Origin: Acidimicrobiaceae bacterium
GTDB lineage: Bacteria; Actinomycetota; Acidimicrobiia; Acidimicrobiales; Aldehydirespiratoraceae
DNA length: 64,000 nt
Assembly: GCA_028819005.1 (NCBI GenBank)
Contig: JAPPMP010000005.1
Span: forward strand, 212,246 to 276,245
Direction of reading: 5' to 3'
The position numbers and the translations under genes are program-made. Positions 44,203 through 53,266 of the stretch are shown piece by piece (within the stretch, counting starts at the first letter, position 1; each line of letters begins with the position of its first letter). The notes under the pieces were generated by a model that was not told where the DNA came from, ran no database searches, and saw only the letters and a program-made list of their open reading frames with translations.

Positions 44203-46752
44203 GTGAGCGAATTCCCCACCAGAGCTAATGTCGTAGTGATCGGCGCAGGGATCGTCGGCAACTGCCTCGTCGGACATCTCGCCCGACTCGGCTGGCAAGA
44301 CCTCGTCCTCGTTGAGAAAGGGCCGCTTCCCAACCCCGGCGGCTCGACCGGGCACGCATCGAACTTCATCTTCCCGGTCGACCACAACAAGGAAATGGCT
44401 CTGCTCGGTGAGCAGAGCGCCAACCAGTACCGCGACCTGAACCTGTCGGTGGACTCCGGGGGCATCGAAGTAGCCCGCACCCAGGAGCGCATGGACGAAC
44501 TCGAGCGGCGCATGACCTCAGCGGTGGCATGGGGTATCGAAGCTCACCTGCTCACCCCCGCCCAGGTGAAGGAACTGGTGCCCTACATCAACTCCGATGT
44601 CATCCTCGGCGGCTTCTACTGCCCCACGGTCTCGGTGGTCGACTCGCTTGAAACGGGCACCGTCATGCGCAAGGAAGCCGTCGAGAAAGCTGATTGCAAG
44701 GTCTTTGCCAACACCGAAGTGCTCGACCTCGTCACCGACGACACGCCCCGGCCCAACGGCCGCCGCAAGATCAAAGCAGTGGTCACCGACAAGGGCGCCA
44801 TCGAGGCCGAATACGTGATCATCGCCTGCGGCGTCTGGTCCAATCGCATCGCCAACATGGCCGACGCCTACATCCCGCTCGTGCCCGCCGTGCACCAGAT
44901 GGCTGACGTCGGCCCGATAGACGTCCTCGCGGAGACCAACAACGAGATCGGCTACCCGATCGTGCGCGACATGGACACCTTCTGCTACGAGCGGCAGTCG
45001 GCGGGATCGATGGAGGTTGGCTCCTACGGCCACCGGCCCATCCTGCACCACCCCGACGAGATCCCCTCCAACGAGGAGGCCGCGCTGTCTCCAACGGAGA
45101 TGCCGTTCACTCCCGACGACTTCGACCAGCAGATGGAGGAAGCGATCGAGCTGATGGACATGCTCGGCGACGCCGAGATCAAGTACGCCATCAACGGCCT
45201 GCTGTCGCTGACACCCGACACCATGCCCTGCCTCGGCGAGATCCCCGACGTGGAGGGCCTCTGGTCGGCCGCTGCCGTGTGGGTCAAAGAAGGCCCGGGC
45301 ATGGCCGAGGTGGTAGCGGAGTGGATGACTCACGGCTACCCGCGGGTGATCGACGCCCACGGCGCGGACATAGCTCGCTTCTACGACGAAGAGAAGAGCG
45401 ACGAACACATCTGGGCGAGGGCCCACGAGCACTTCAACAAGACCTATGGCATCGTCCACCCCGCCGAGCAGTGGGAGTCTCGCCGTCATCTCGTGGAGTC
45501 GCCGTACCGTTCCCGCCAGGAGGCGCTCGAAGCGGAGTTCTTCCAAGCCCGCGTGTGGGAACGGCCCCAGTGGTACAACTCCAACGCTGATCTGTGCGAG
45601 CGCTACGACCTCGAGCCGCGTCAGGTCGAGTGGGACAACCGCTGGTGGAGCCCCATAACCATCGGTGAGCACCTGAACCTGCGTGAGAACTGCGGTGTGG
45701 TCGACCTGTCGGCCTTCCAGATCTACGAACTGCATGGGCCGGGAGCCGTCGAGTACGCGGACCGACTTGCCGTCAACAAGATCGATGTTGCCGTGGGCCG
45801 GTCCATTTACACGCCGTGGCTCAACGCCGACGGCGGCTTCCACTCCGACCTCACCATGATGCGCATGGGCGAAGACCGGGTGAGGATCGTCACCGGCGTG
45901 TTCGACGGTGGACGCGACGAGTTCTGGACCCGCAAGCACATGCCCAACGACGGTTCGGTGACCTTCACCAACGTCACCACACAGATCACCACCCTCGGAC
46001 TCTGGGGTCCCAAAGCTCCGCAAGTCTTGGCACAACTCACAGATCACGACCTGAGCCAAGCCGGCTCGCCCTATGGCTCGATCATCCCGATCGAACTCGA
46101 CTGCTCTGCAGGCGGAGGACAGGCCCGAACGATCCAAGCTCACCTGTTCCGCATCTCCTACGTGGGCGACACAGGCTGGGAGATCTACACGGATTGGAGC
46201 AACGGCCCGGCGCTGTGGGATGCCCTCTTCGCGGCCGGCCGAGAGCTCGGCATCCGTCCAACCGGCGGCGGCGTCTACGGCACCTCGGGCCGGATCGAGA
46301 AGGGCTATCGCTTGATGGGCGCTGAACTCGAGAGCGAATACAACCCGGTTGAAGCGGGACTCGCCCGGCCCAGGGTAAAAACCTCGGATTTCATTGGCCG
46401 CGAGCCCTATCTCAAAGCCCGTGAAGCTGGAGCGGAGGTCCAGTGTGTGACGCTTGCTGTCGAGGATCAAATCGACAGCGCTGGGCGCACCCGGCACATG
46501 ATGGGGGGCAACGAACCCATCGTCGACCTCAACGGCGAGCGCATCGTGGATTCCCACGGAAGGGTGTCGCGGGTGACCTCGGCAGGGTATGGGCCGTCGG
46601 TCGGCAAGCACCTCCTCATGGGGTATGTGCCCAACGAATTGGCCACAGGGGGCACCCAACTTCAAGTCATGTACATGAACGAGTTGTTCCCGGTGACTGT
46701 CGTAGGCCCGGGTTCCGCCTTCGACCCCGAAGACTCACGTCTCAAGAGCTGA
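44203..46752 (+). CDS. DMGDH/SARDH-like FAD oxidoreductase with GcvT domain
   Basis: An 849-residue flavoprotein. Residues 1-390 are an FAD-dependent amine oxidoreductase (VVVIGAGIVGNCLVGHLARLG dinucleotide motif; GSTGHASN where related enzymes attach FAD to His). A short FAO_M linker domain follows, and residues about 470-849 form a GcvT-like aminomethyl-folate domain (GVVDLSAFQIYELHGPGAVEYADRL, DTGWEIYTDW, GYRLMGAELESEYNPVEAGL). Family members demethylate dimethylglycine or sarcosine and transfer the methylene group to THF. The etfBA genes follow directly and would accept its electrons. The exact substrate is not readable. GTG start at 44203. An antisense open frame of about 700 codons on the other strand is a compositional shadow. 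Confidence 0.9.
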   Translation: MSEFPTRANVVVIGAGIVGNCLVGHLARLGWQDLVLVEKGPLPNPGGSTGHASNFIFPVDHNKEMALLGEQSANQYRDLNLSVDSGGIEVARTQERMDELERRMTSAVAWGIEAHLLTPAQVKELVPYINSDVILGGFYCPTVSVVDSLETGTVMRKEAVEKADCKVFANTEVLDLVTDDTPRPNGRRKIKAVVTDKGAIEAEYVIIACGVWSNRIANMADAYIPLVPAVHQMADVGPIDVLAETNNEIGYPIVRDMDTFCYERQSAGSMEVGSYGHRPILHHPDEIPSNEEAALSPTEMPFTPDDFDQQMEEAIELMDMLGDAEIKYAINGLLSLTPDTMPCLGEIPDVEGLWSAAAVWVKEGPGMAEVVAEWMTHGYPRVIDAHGADIARFYDEEKSDEHIWARAHEHFNKTYGIVHPAEQWESRRHLVESPYRSRQEALEAEFFQARVWERPQWYNSNADLCERYDLEPRQVEWDNRWWSPITIGEHLNLRENCGVVDLSAFQIYELHGPGAVEYADRLAVNKIDVAVGRSIYTPWLNADGGFHSDLTMMRMGEDRVRIVTGVFDGGRDEFWTRKHMPNDGSVTFTNVTTQITTLGLWGPKAPQVLAQLTDHDLSQAGSPYGSIIPIELDCSAGGGQARTIQAHLFRISYVGDTGWEIYTDWSNGPALWDALFAAGRELGIRPTGGGVYGTSGRIEKGYRLMGAELESEYNPVEAGLARPRVKTSDFIGREPYLKAREAGAEVQCVTLAVEDQIDSAGRTRHMMGGNEPIVDLNGERIVDSHGRVSRVTSAGYGPSVGKHLLMGYVPNELATGGTQLQVMYMNELFPVTVVGPGSAFDPEDSRLKS

Positions 46753-46786
46753 TGTTCCGAGCTAATGATTCAAGGTTGACCAGGCC

Positions 46787-47566
46787 ATGAGGATTCTCTG
46801 CTGCGTCAAGCGCGTGCCGGCGCCCGGTGCCAAGATCAACGTCACTGCCGACGGCTCCGATGTCGATGCCGCTCATTTGGGTTTCACGACCAGTCCACAC
46901 GAAGAATGCGGTGTCGAAGGGGCTGTACAACTCCGTGAACAACACGGTGGAGAGGTCACCGTGCTCACAGTCGGCCCTGTCGAAGCAGCAGAACAACTGC
47001 GCTACGCCGCCTCGGTCGGGGCAGATCACGGCGTCTTGATCCCCGGCGACGGAGCGTGGGATCCGCAGCGGACCGCGGCCGTCATCGGCGAGGCGATCGA
47101 TGTGCTCGAGTCCGAGAACGGAGAGCCGTTCGATCTCGTCCTCTTCGGCAACGAGTCGGCAGATTCCGGTGGCTTCCAGGTCGGGATACGGGTGGCGCAT
47201 TCGCTGGGGAGGCCCATCGTCAACGGAATCAAGGGAATCGAAGTGTCCGGTGACGGGAGCGGAACCGGCACGGTCACGGCCCGTCGGGCGATCGACGGCG
47301 GCTTCGAGGTTTACGAACTCCCACGGCCATGCGTCCTAGGGGTCAAAGAAGGGCTCAATCTGCCCCGATACCCGACTATGAAGGGCCGCCTGAAGTCCAA
47401 GAAACTTGAGATCCGCTCGCTCGACATTGACGCCGCTCAAGGTGGTCAAGGCCGGATTCGGCTGCATCGCCCGCCCGAGCAGGTGTCCGAGACGGTCATC
47501 CTCGGAGACGGCCCTGATGCGGCCGCCGCGGTGGTCGACGTGCTCGAAGAGTTGGGGGTGCTCTGA
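46787..47566 (+). CDS. etfB: Electron transfer flavoprotein beta subunit
   Basis: A 259-residue EtfB. Characteristic segments are MRILCCVKRVPAPGAKINV, SPHEECGVEGAVQLRE, LVLFGNESADSGGFQVGIRVA (family: GxxxxDxxxxQVGxxxA) and LPRYPTMKGRLKSKKLE. With EtfA it forms the soluble FAD/AMP heterodimer that carries electrons from dehydrogenases to the quinone pool. It starts 34 bp after the DMGDH-like gene, which is its likely electron donor. The stop TGA overlaps the etfA ATG by one base. Confidence 0.94.
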   Translation: MRILCCVKRVPAPGAKINVTADGSDVDAAHLGFTTSPHEECGVEGAVQLREQHGGEVTVLTVGPVEAAEQLRYAASVGADHGVLIPGDGAWDPQRTAAVIGEAIDVLESENGEPFDLVLFGNESADSGGFQVGIRVAHSLGRPIVNGIKGIEVSGDGSGTGTVTARRAIDGGFEVYELPRPCVLGVKEGLNLPRYPTMKGRLKSKKLEIRSLDIDAAQGGQGRIRLHRPPEQVSETVILGDGPDAAAAVVDVLEELGVL

Positions 47567-48531
47567 TGCTGCTGGTAGTGCTCGAACATGACCGAGGAGC
47601 GCTTGCTGAAGCGGCCCGTGAGGCTCTCACCTTCGGCCGGACATTGGCCGAGAAGATGGATGAAGACCTTGAAGCCGCTCTTATCGGCGCAGACGATGAC
47701 GCGCTGGTCACCGAGGCCGGCGACTATGGCGCTGAGGTGGTCCACACCTGTGTTCATGAAGTGCTGAGCGACTACGGGCCGGATGCGTACGGTGCTGCGG
47801 TGGCCCAAATGGTCGCGGAACTCGAACCTTCCGCTGTGCTGGCCTGTGGATCGGATCGAGGCAACGAGGTCATGGCGCAGGTTGCGGCCCGTCTTGATGC
47901 TCCGTTCGCGGCCAACTGTGTTGACGTCACCCCCGGTATCCCCTGGACTATGACACGGGTGCAGTGGGGTGGCTCTCTGCTTGAAGACTCCAGCCTCGAC
48001 GTCGACGTTGCGCTCCTCACCTGCGGCCTTCATGCGGTGGCCGCTCAACCCGGAGACTCTGTCGACGCCGACACGGAGACGTTCGACGCTGACCTCGACG
48101 AGAGCCACCGCGTGACCGTCGTCAAGGATCGCACGGTGCTCCAAGCCGGTGTGACTCTGCCCACCGCTCCGGTTGTGTGCGGCGGCGGCCGCGGGGTCGG
48201 TTCAGCTGAGGGTTTCGCGCAACTCGAGGAATTGGCTGAGCTTCTCGGTGGACGGGTCGGATGCTCCAGGGCTGTGACCAACCTCGGCTGGCGCCCCCAT
48301 TCCGACCAGGTCGGTCAAACCGGCACACGCATCGCCCCGGAGATATATATCGCCTCGGGAATCTCGGGGGCGATCCAGCATTGGGTGGGAGCGATGGCCA
48401 GCAAACACATCTTGGCCATCAATACCGACCGGGAAGCCAACATGGTCGTGAAGGCCGATTGGGCGGTGATCGCCGATCTCCACGAAGTGATCCCTGCCAT
48501 CACCGCCGAAATCCGCAGCCGGAAGGGCTAG
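47566..48531 (+). CDS. etfA: Electron transfer flavoprotein alpha subunit
   Basis: A 321-residue EtfA. The C-terminal FAD domain is clear: VVCGGGRGVGSAEGFAQLEELAELLGGRVGCSRAVTNLGW, QVGQTGTRIAPEIYIASGISGAIQHWVGA, and INTDREANMVVKADWAVIADLHEVIPAI. It is translationally coupled to etfB (TGATG). The membrane acceptor ETF-quinone oxidoreductase is not in the window. Confidence 0.95.
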   Translation: MLLVVLEHDRGALAEAAREALTFGRTLAEKMDEDLEAALIGADDDALVTEAGDYGAEVVHTCVHEVLSDYGPDAYGAAVAQMVAELEPSAVLACGSDRGNEVMAQVAARLDAPFAANCVDVTPGIPWTMTRVQWGGSLLEDSSLDVDVALLTCGLHAVAAQPGDSVDADTETFDADLDESHRVTVVKDRTVLQAGVTLPTAPVVCGGGRGVGSAEGFAQLEELAELLGGRVGCSRAVTNLGWRPHSDQVGQTGTRIAPEIYIASGISGAIQHWVGAMASKHILAINTDREANMVVKADWAVIADLHEVIPAITAEIRSRKG

Positions 48532-48589
48532 AACTCCGGCCAGATTTCGGCCGGGCGGCTGTCACAGGGGTTCGGTATCCTGCGCTGGC

Positions 48590-50719
48590 ATGACGACAGA
48601 CGCTGGACAGTCACCTCACACAAGTGATGTCGGCAACGGTGATCGAGCCGAAGAGTCGGTGCCACTCAACAGTGAGGTGCTCAGTCTGCTGCGTCGACTC
48701 ACTGGCGATCAGACCAGCGTGTTCCGTCCGGACCAGTTCGACGCGATTATGCGCTTGGCAGTCTATCGACAGCGTGTTCTGTTGGTTCAGCGCACTGGCT
48801 GGGGCAAGAGTGCTGTGTACTTCATATCCACGCGGATGCTCCGCGACAAGGGGTTGGGGCCGACTCTGCTCGTATCGCCACTTCTCGCGCTGATGCGCAA
48901 TCAGATCGAAGCCGCCGAACGGCTCGGAGTTCGCGCCGAGACAATCAACAGTTCAAACACTGATGAATGGAGCGATGTTCGAGCGAGGATTGAGGCCGAT
49001 GAATTAGATGTCCTGTTGATTTCGCCTGAGCGTTTGGCGAACCCTGAGTTCCGAAGTGAAGTCCTTCCGGTGGTTGGTCGGCGCAGCGGGTTGTTGGTGA
49101 TCGACGAGGCTCATTGCATCTCGGATTGGGGCCACGACTTCCGGCCCGACTACCGGCGCTTGGTTCGAGTCTTGGAGTTGTTGCCGCAGGGAGTCCCTGT
49201 CCTTTGCTGCACCGCTACGGCCAACGACCGGGTTGTGGCCGATGTCAGGGGGCAGCTCGGAGCGGACTTCTCGCCTGTCCGAGGCCCGCTCGCGCGAGAG
49301 GGTTTACGCCTGCATGCGATCAACAAGCCGTCACAGGCGGAGCGGTTGGTGTGGCTGGCCGCCATCATCGAGGAACTGCCGGGTACCGGCGTCGTGTACT
49401 GTCTGACGGTCGCCGACACCGAACGTGTAGCAGGTTGGTTGCGGACGAGGGGCATCTCCGCGGAGGCCTACAGCGGCGAGAACGACAACGAGGACCGCCA
49501 ACGGATCGAGCAGCGACTTCTGGCCAACGAGGTGAAGGTCGTTGTGGCCACGTCTGCTCTCGGGATGGGTTTCGACAAGCCCGACCTGGCATTCGTCGTT
49601 CACTATCAGTCGCCGGGTACTCCGATCGCGTACTACCAGCAAGTAGGCCGTGCCGGACGGGCGCTGTCTGAGTCGTGGGGTATTCTCCTGCGTGGGACCG
49701 AGGACGCCGATATCCAGGACTATTTCATCGAGGGAGCGTTTCCGTCGCCGCGTCCCGCCGAGCATGTCGTCGACTTTCTTGCCCGCAATGCCGTACCGAT
49801 GACGAAGAGGGAGATGCTCGAAGCGGTGAATCTGCGGCCCGGCCAACTGGACCTGCTTCTGAAGGTGCTCGAGGTTGAAGGTGCCGTGGAACGCGACGGC
49901 GGTCGCTGGCTGCGGACGCTGACCCCTTGGTCCTTCGACCACGAGCGGGTCGCTTCGGTCACTTCATTGCGCAGGAGCGAACAACAACAGATGCTTGATT
50001 ACATCAACACGGATCAGTGCCGGATGATGCTGTTGAACGGTTACTTGGACGACTACAGCAGTGGTCCGTGCGGAATCTGCGGCAACTGCAGCGGCGACAG
50101 CATGGATCGGACGTTCGACCCGGCCGAGGTGCAAGAGGCGATCGACTTCCTGCGATCCGCGGAGAGGTCTATCAAGCCCCGCAAACGATTGCCGGACGGC
50201 AAGACGATAAAGGCGGAACACCGGCTCGAAGAAGGCCGTGTCCTGGCTCGATGGGGCGATGCCGGTTGGGGGAGCTTGGTACGGAGCGGCAAGCAAGGTG
50301 AGGGAAGGTTCGACGATCAACTGGTGACCGCCGCCCGAGAGCTTATTGTTGACCGATGGAGGCCGGACCCCATGTCCGAGTGGGTGACCTTCGTGCCCTC
50401 GTTGCATCGGCCCGAACTTGTGGCCGACTTCGCGGCCCGACTGGCCGCAAGTCTTGGGCTAGCCTGCGAGGAAGTGGTATTCAAAGTCCGAGACGCGGAA
50501 CCCCAGAAATCCATGCAGAACAGCCAACAGCAGCACCGCAATGTCCATGGTGCATTCGAGGTCAGAGGGCTGGTGCCCTCCGGCCCAGCGCTTTTGGTCG
50601 ACGACATGGTCGACTCCTGTTGGACTATGGCTGTCGTCGGAGCAAGCCTTCGTGAGGCAGGTGCCGGTCCGGTGCTTCCGTTCGCGCTTGCAGAAACGGC
50701 GGGTAGATCGGGCCGATGA
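48590..50719 (+). CDS. RecQ-type helicase fused to a phosphoribosyltransferase-like domain
   Basis: A 709-residue protein. The RecQ helicase core has TGWGKS (69-74, motif I), DEAHCISDWGHDFRPDYRRL (172 onward, motif II and aromatic loop), ATSALGMGFDKPD and QQVGRAGR (motif VI). The zinc subdomain shows CRMMLLNGYLDDYSSGPCGICGNC. Instead of an HRDC domain, the last 140 residues form a ComF/PRTase-like domain with the phosphate-binding pattern LLVDDMVDSCWTMAVVGASL (DDMVDS near 671-676). The stop overlaps the dprA-like gene by 4 bp. Housekeeping RecQ lacks this tail; the RecQ-PRTase/DprA pair suggests DNA uptake, repair or defence. Confidence 0.88.
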   Translation: MTTDAGQSPHTSDVGNGDRAEESVPLNSEVLSLLRRLTGDQTSVFRPDQFDAIMRLAVYRQRVLLVQRTGWGKSAVYFISTRMLRDKGLGPTLLVSPLLALMRNQIEAAERLGVRAETINSSNTDEWSDVRARIEADELDVLLISPERLANPEFRSEVLPVVGRRSGLLVIDEAHCISDWGHDFRPDYRRLVRVLELLPQGVPVLCCTATANDRVVADVRGQLGADFSPVRGPLAREGLRLHAINKPSQAERLVWLAAIIEELPGTGVVYCLTVADTERVAGWLRTRGISAEAYSGENDNEDRQRIEQRLLANEVKVVVATSALGMGFDKPDLAFVVHYQSPGTPIAYYQQVGRAGRALSESWGILLRGTEDADIQDYFIEGAFPSPRPAEHVVDFLARNAVPMTKREMLEAVNLRPGQLDLLLKVLEVEGAVERDGGRWLRTLTPWSFDHERVASVTSLRRSEQQQMLDYINTDQCRMMLLNGYLDDYSSGPCGICGNCSGDSMDRTFDPAEVQEAIDFLRSAERSIKPRKRLPDGKTIKAEHRLEEGRVLARWGDAGWGSLVRSGKQGEGRFDDQLVTAARELIVDRWRPDPMSEWVTFVPSLHRPELVADFAARLAASLGLACEEVVFKVRDAEPQKSMQNSQQQHRNVHGAFEVRGLVPSGPALLVDDMVDSCWTMAVVGASLREAGAGPVLPFALAETAGRSGR

Positions 50720-51744
50720 GACGCGACGACGACTCGTTGGCGACGATTCTGCTTGTGAGCCGGCTTTGCGGCGATGGTGTTCGACCGTTGAAGGCCTCTG
50801 AGTTCTGGAGTCTGATGGCACGGATTCGAGCCGGGGGTGAGCTCAATTCTGGAGACAGTGCCACCTTCGACTCCAGCGATGGGCCTGGGGTGTTCTTGGG
50901 GCTGGGTCAGGACCGGCTCGTGGCTGATTACGGCCTGGCCGACGACTTGGCGGGCCGAGTAGCGGAGCTTGTCGGGCGTGCTACTGCAATTGCATTCGAG
51001 TTGGACCGCTTGGAACAATCGGGAATCAGGGCGCTCACCGTTTTCGACGAGCACTATCCCCGCGAGTGGATTGTTCGGTTGGGGAGCAAGGCCCCGCCGC
51101 TGATGCATGCCGCCGGAGCCGTTGAGTTGTTCGATTCACCCGGGTTGGGTGTGGTCGGCAGCCGCGATGTGTCGGAAACCGGTGGCGAAACCAGCAAGGA
51201 ACTGGCCGTTCGTGCGGCTTCACTGGGTTTGCCGCTCGTGTCAGGGGGAGCCCGGGGTGTGGACCAACTGGCCATGAATGAGGCCTTCGAGGCAGGCGGA
51301 ACTGTCGTGGGGATTCTGGCCGAGTCGCTACTGCGCAAGCTCAAGCGTCCCGACGTTCGCCGAGCTGTCCTCGACGGGCAAACGGTCATGTGTACGCCGT
51401 ACGCGCCGGGCGCACCGTTCAGCGCGGGCAACGCTATGGGGCGCAACAAGCTGATCTACGCGCTGGCCGCGCTCACCGTGGTGATCGCCAGCGATCACGG
51501 AACCGGTGGCACCTGGTCAGGCGCTGCCGAGGCGCTCAAAGGGGGATTCGGGCCAGTCGCTGTGTGGAGGGGAGCCGGCGAAGGACCCGGAAATGAGCCT
51601 CTGCAACAACTGGGCGCGACGGCGATATCGAACCTCCGCGACCTCGAATCCCTTCTTCACGACTCACACTTCGAACTGACGTCGGCGATTGAGGCACATG
51701 CTGGTGCGGTCGACCAACCGTCGCTATTCGGGACCATCGGATAA
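50716..51744 (+). CDS. DprA-like (SLOG/Rossmann) protein
   Basis: A 342-residue DprA-family protein. The N-terminal part is divergent. The Rossmann domain shows LTVFDEHYPREWIVRLGSKAPPLMHAAG, LGVVGSRDVSETGGETSKELAVRAASLGLPLVSGGARGVDQLAMNEAF and GNAMGRNKLIYALAALTVVIASDHGTGGTWSGAAEAL, with the (N)R-x-I/L-typical RN pair retained. DprA binds single-stranded DNA and loads RecA in transformation; SLOG proteins in defence sense nucleotides. The usual C-terminal winged helix is not obvious. Coupling to the RecQ-PRTase gene (ATGA) implies joint function. The stop lies in a 35-bp tandem repeat. Confidence 0.87.
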   Translation: MRRDDDSLATILLVSRLCGDGVRPLKASEFWSLMARIRAGGELNSGDSATFDSSDGPGVFLGLGQDRLVADYGLADDLAGRVAELVGRATAIAFELDRLEQSGIRALTVFDEHYPREWIVRLGSKAPPLMHAAGAVELFDSPGLGVVGSRDVSETGGETSKELAVRAASLGLPLVSGGARGVDQLAMNEAFEAGGTVVGILAESLLRKLKRPDVRRAVLDGQTVMCTPYAPGAPFSAGNAMGRNKLIYALAALTVVIASDHGTGGTWSGAAEALKGGFGPVAVWRGAGEGPGNEPLQQLGATAISNLRDLESLLHDSHFELTSAIEAHAGAVDQPSLFGTIG

Positions 51745-51827
51745 TCGGCTACCGACCGCTATTCGGGACCATCGGATAATCGGCTACCGACCGCTATTCG
51801 GGACCATCGGATAATCGGCTACCGACC
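51723..51827 (+). repeat. 35-bp perfect tandem repeat, three copies, spanning the dprA-like stop
   Basis: Copies at 51723-51757, 51758-51792 and 51793-51827 are identical. The TAA stop of the DprA-like gene is in the first copy (51742-51744); the other two lie in the 3' spacer. Confidence 0.95.
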
Positions 51828-51841
51828 CGATCGGTCGGGTC
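51824..51841. terminator. Possible bidirectional terminator hairpin
   Basis: GACCCGA-TCGG-TCGGGTC forms a 7-bp stem with a 4-base loop between the convergent dprA-like and IclR genes. It overlaps the IclR stop codon. There is no clear T-run, as is common in high-GC actinobacteria. Confidence 0.5.
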
Positions 51842-52586
51842 ATTCAGAGGCGAGGTTTTCGGCGAGGCTGGCGGCGGCGTTTATCACCAGGTTGCCGAGG
51901 TCGTGGGTGCGTTCCGGGTTGGGGAAGCGATAGGCCGGTCCGTGTATGTGCAGCGCAGCCTCAACCGTGCCGTCGGCCTCGATGATGGGTGCTGCCACGG
52001 AGTTGATGCCCTCGGCGAACTCTTCATAGACCCAGGCGTAGCCGAGGCTGCGGATGGTGGCGAGTCGCTTGCGGATCTCCTCTGGGTCGGTGACGGTCCA
52101 AGGGGTCGAAGCCGTGACCGGACCCCGCAGGTAGGCGTCGAGTTGCTTGTCGTCGTAGTGGGCGAGCAATACCAGGCCCGACGGCACCGCATGGAGCGGA
52201 GCGAGTTCACCGGTCCAGCTCCGTACCTGCACGTCGCTCTCGGCCTCCACATGGTCGAGGTAGTAGACGCAGCGCCCGTCGAGCACCGACACCCCTGCCG
52301 CCTCTCCGGCCTCGTCGCAGAGGTCGATCAGATGCGGGCGGGCGGTGGCCACGAGATTGCGTCCGGGTTGGGTTGCGCCGGCGATGTCGAGCAGTCCCTC
52401 GCCGAGACGGTATTCCCCGCCGATGTCGTCTTGGGTGACCGCACCCTCGTTCTCCAACGCCGCAAGGATCCGCGCGACAGTCGATTTCGGCAGTTCCACC
52501 CGTTCAGCCAGTTCCGTGACCCCGACCGGGCCGACCGCGAGGGCGCGCAACAGTGCGAAGGCTCGTTCAATCGACTGCACAGACAT
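51840..52586 (-). CDS. IclR-family transcriptional regulator
   Basis: A 248-residue IclR regulator. The N-terminal winged HTH is VQSIERAFALLRALAVGPVGVTELAERVELPKSTVARILAALENEGAV. The effector domain follows (LGEGLLDIAG, GEAAGVSVLDGRCVYYLDHVE, HAVPSGLVLLAH, GYAWVYEEFAEGINSVAAPI with the conserved E-x3-G-x3-A-P). Such proteins repress or activate catabolic genes in response to a small ligand. An imperfect TGTTC-N8-GAACA palindrome lies just upstream (52608-52625), and related sequences occur before fhs and formate dehydrogenase, so it is a candidate regulator of formate and C1 metabolism. Confidence 0.9.
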   Translation of the reverse strand: MSVQSIERAFALLRALAVGPVGVTELAERVELPKSTVARILAALENEGAVTQDDIGGEYRLGEGLLDIAGATQPGRNLVATARPHLIDLCDEAGEAAGVSVLDGRCVYYLDHVEAESDVQVRSWTGELAPLHAVPSGLVLLAHYDDKQLDAYLRGPVTASTPWTVTDPEEIRKRLATIRSLGYAWVYEEFAEGINSVAAPIIEADGTVEAALHIHGPAYRFPNPERTHDLGNLVINAAASLAENLASE

Positions 52587-52607
52587 TACCTAGCGACTAT
52601 AGGAGCT

Positions 52608-52625
52608 TGTTCGCATGACGGAACA
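52608..52625 (-). promoter_or_regulatory. Candidate IclR autoregulatory site
   Basis: TGTTC-GCATGACG-GAACA, a 5-bp-arm palindrome about 22 bp upstream of the IclR start codon. It reads like the fhs operator GTTCCG-N5-CGGAAC with one base missing from the left arm. Confidence 0.45.
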
Positions 52626-52652
52626 GCAACTATGGCGCTTCGCTGCGGTGCG

Positions 52653-53195
52653 TCAGAGTTTGACTACCAAAGTTTTGGCGACCATGTCGTGCCATCCCTG
52701 GCGATTCTTGCCCCACAACAAAGAGAGATAGATCAGCAGCGAGACAAGTCCGAGCGGGGCCAGAGCCGGAACCAGGGTACCAACAATACTGATCACACCC
52801 GGAAGAGCCCAGCGGTAGAACGAAGCGTCCCAACCAGGCGGCATGTTCGCTTCGGTCTTGATCACTTTGATCCGGGTGGCCATCTTTCCGACGGTTTGGC
52901 CTTTGTTCGCGATCATTGAGACCTCGTAGACGAGGCCGAACACGATGGCTGTAGCGGTGACCAGCACTGCCCCTCCGATCACGCCGACAATAATCGCGGG
53001 GACCAGAACGATTATCGCGTCCACAATCCGTGCCAAGAGGCGGTGTCCAGCGCCTGCGAGCTCCACGTCCTCGCCTATGTTGGTCGTTGCCCGACCTTTG
53101 GCCGGTTGCGGCGCCTGCGACGGTTCTGGCGGCGGAGGGTGGTGGCTGGACGACTCGGATTCGAACTCGGGTGGGGGCGGGGGCAGGTCGGACAC
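52653..53195 (-). CDS. RDD-family membrane protein
   Basis: A 180-residue protein with a Pro/Ser-rich N-terminal tail (residues 1-35) and an RDD domain: AGAGHRLLARIVDAIIVLVPAIIVG with the name-giving Arg-x-x-Asp, a second membrane segment (GGAVLVTATAIVFGLVYEV), NKGQTVGKMATRIKVIKTE, a third hydrophobic region and the ending WGKNRQGWHDMVAKTLVV. RDD proteins may act in ion transport; most are uncharacterised. GTG at 53195 has AGGAG at good spacing. It lies between IclR and proS on the same strand, probably as its own unit. Confidence 0.88.
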   Translation of the reverse strand: MSDLPPPPPEFESESSSHHPPPPEPSQAPQPAKGRATTNIGEDVELAGAGHRLLARIVDAIIVLVPAIIVGVIGGAVLVTATAIVFGLVYEVSMIANKGQTVGKMATRIKVIKTEANMPPGWDASFYRWALPGVISIVGTLVPALAPLGLVSLLIYLSLLWGKNRQGWHDMVAKTLVVKL

Positions 53196-53266
53196 GGTCA
53201 GCTCCTACTAGTTGGATGTTTGAAAGCAAAGTATCACAAGGCGTTGGGGTGGTAGGAGAATGCTGG

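Noticed and set aside
44518-46665. Very long minus-strand open frame (about 715 codons) opposite the DMGDH-like gene
   Set aside because: It is the antisense of a well-supported flavoprotein and has low-complexity, His/Val/Gly-rich composition with no domain; such shadows are common in high-GC genes.
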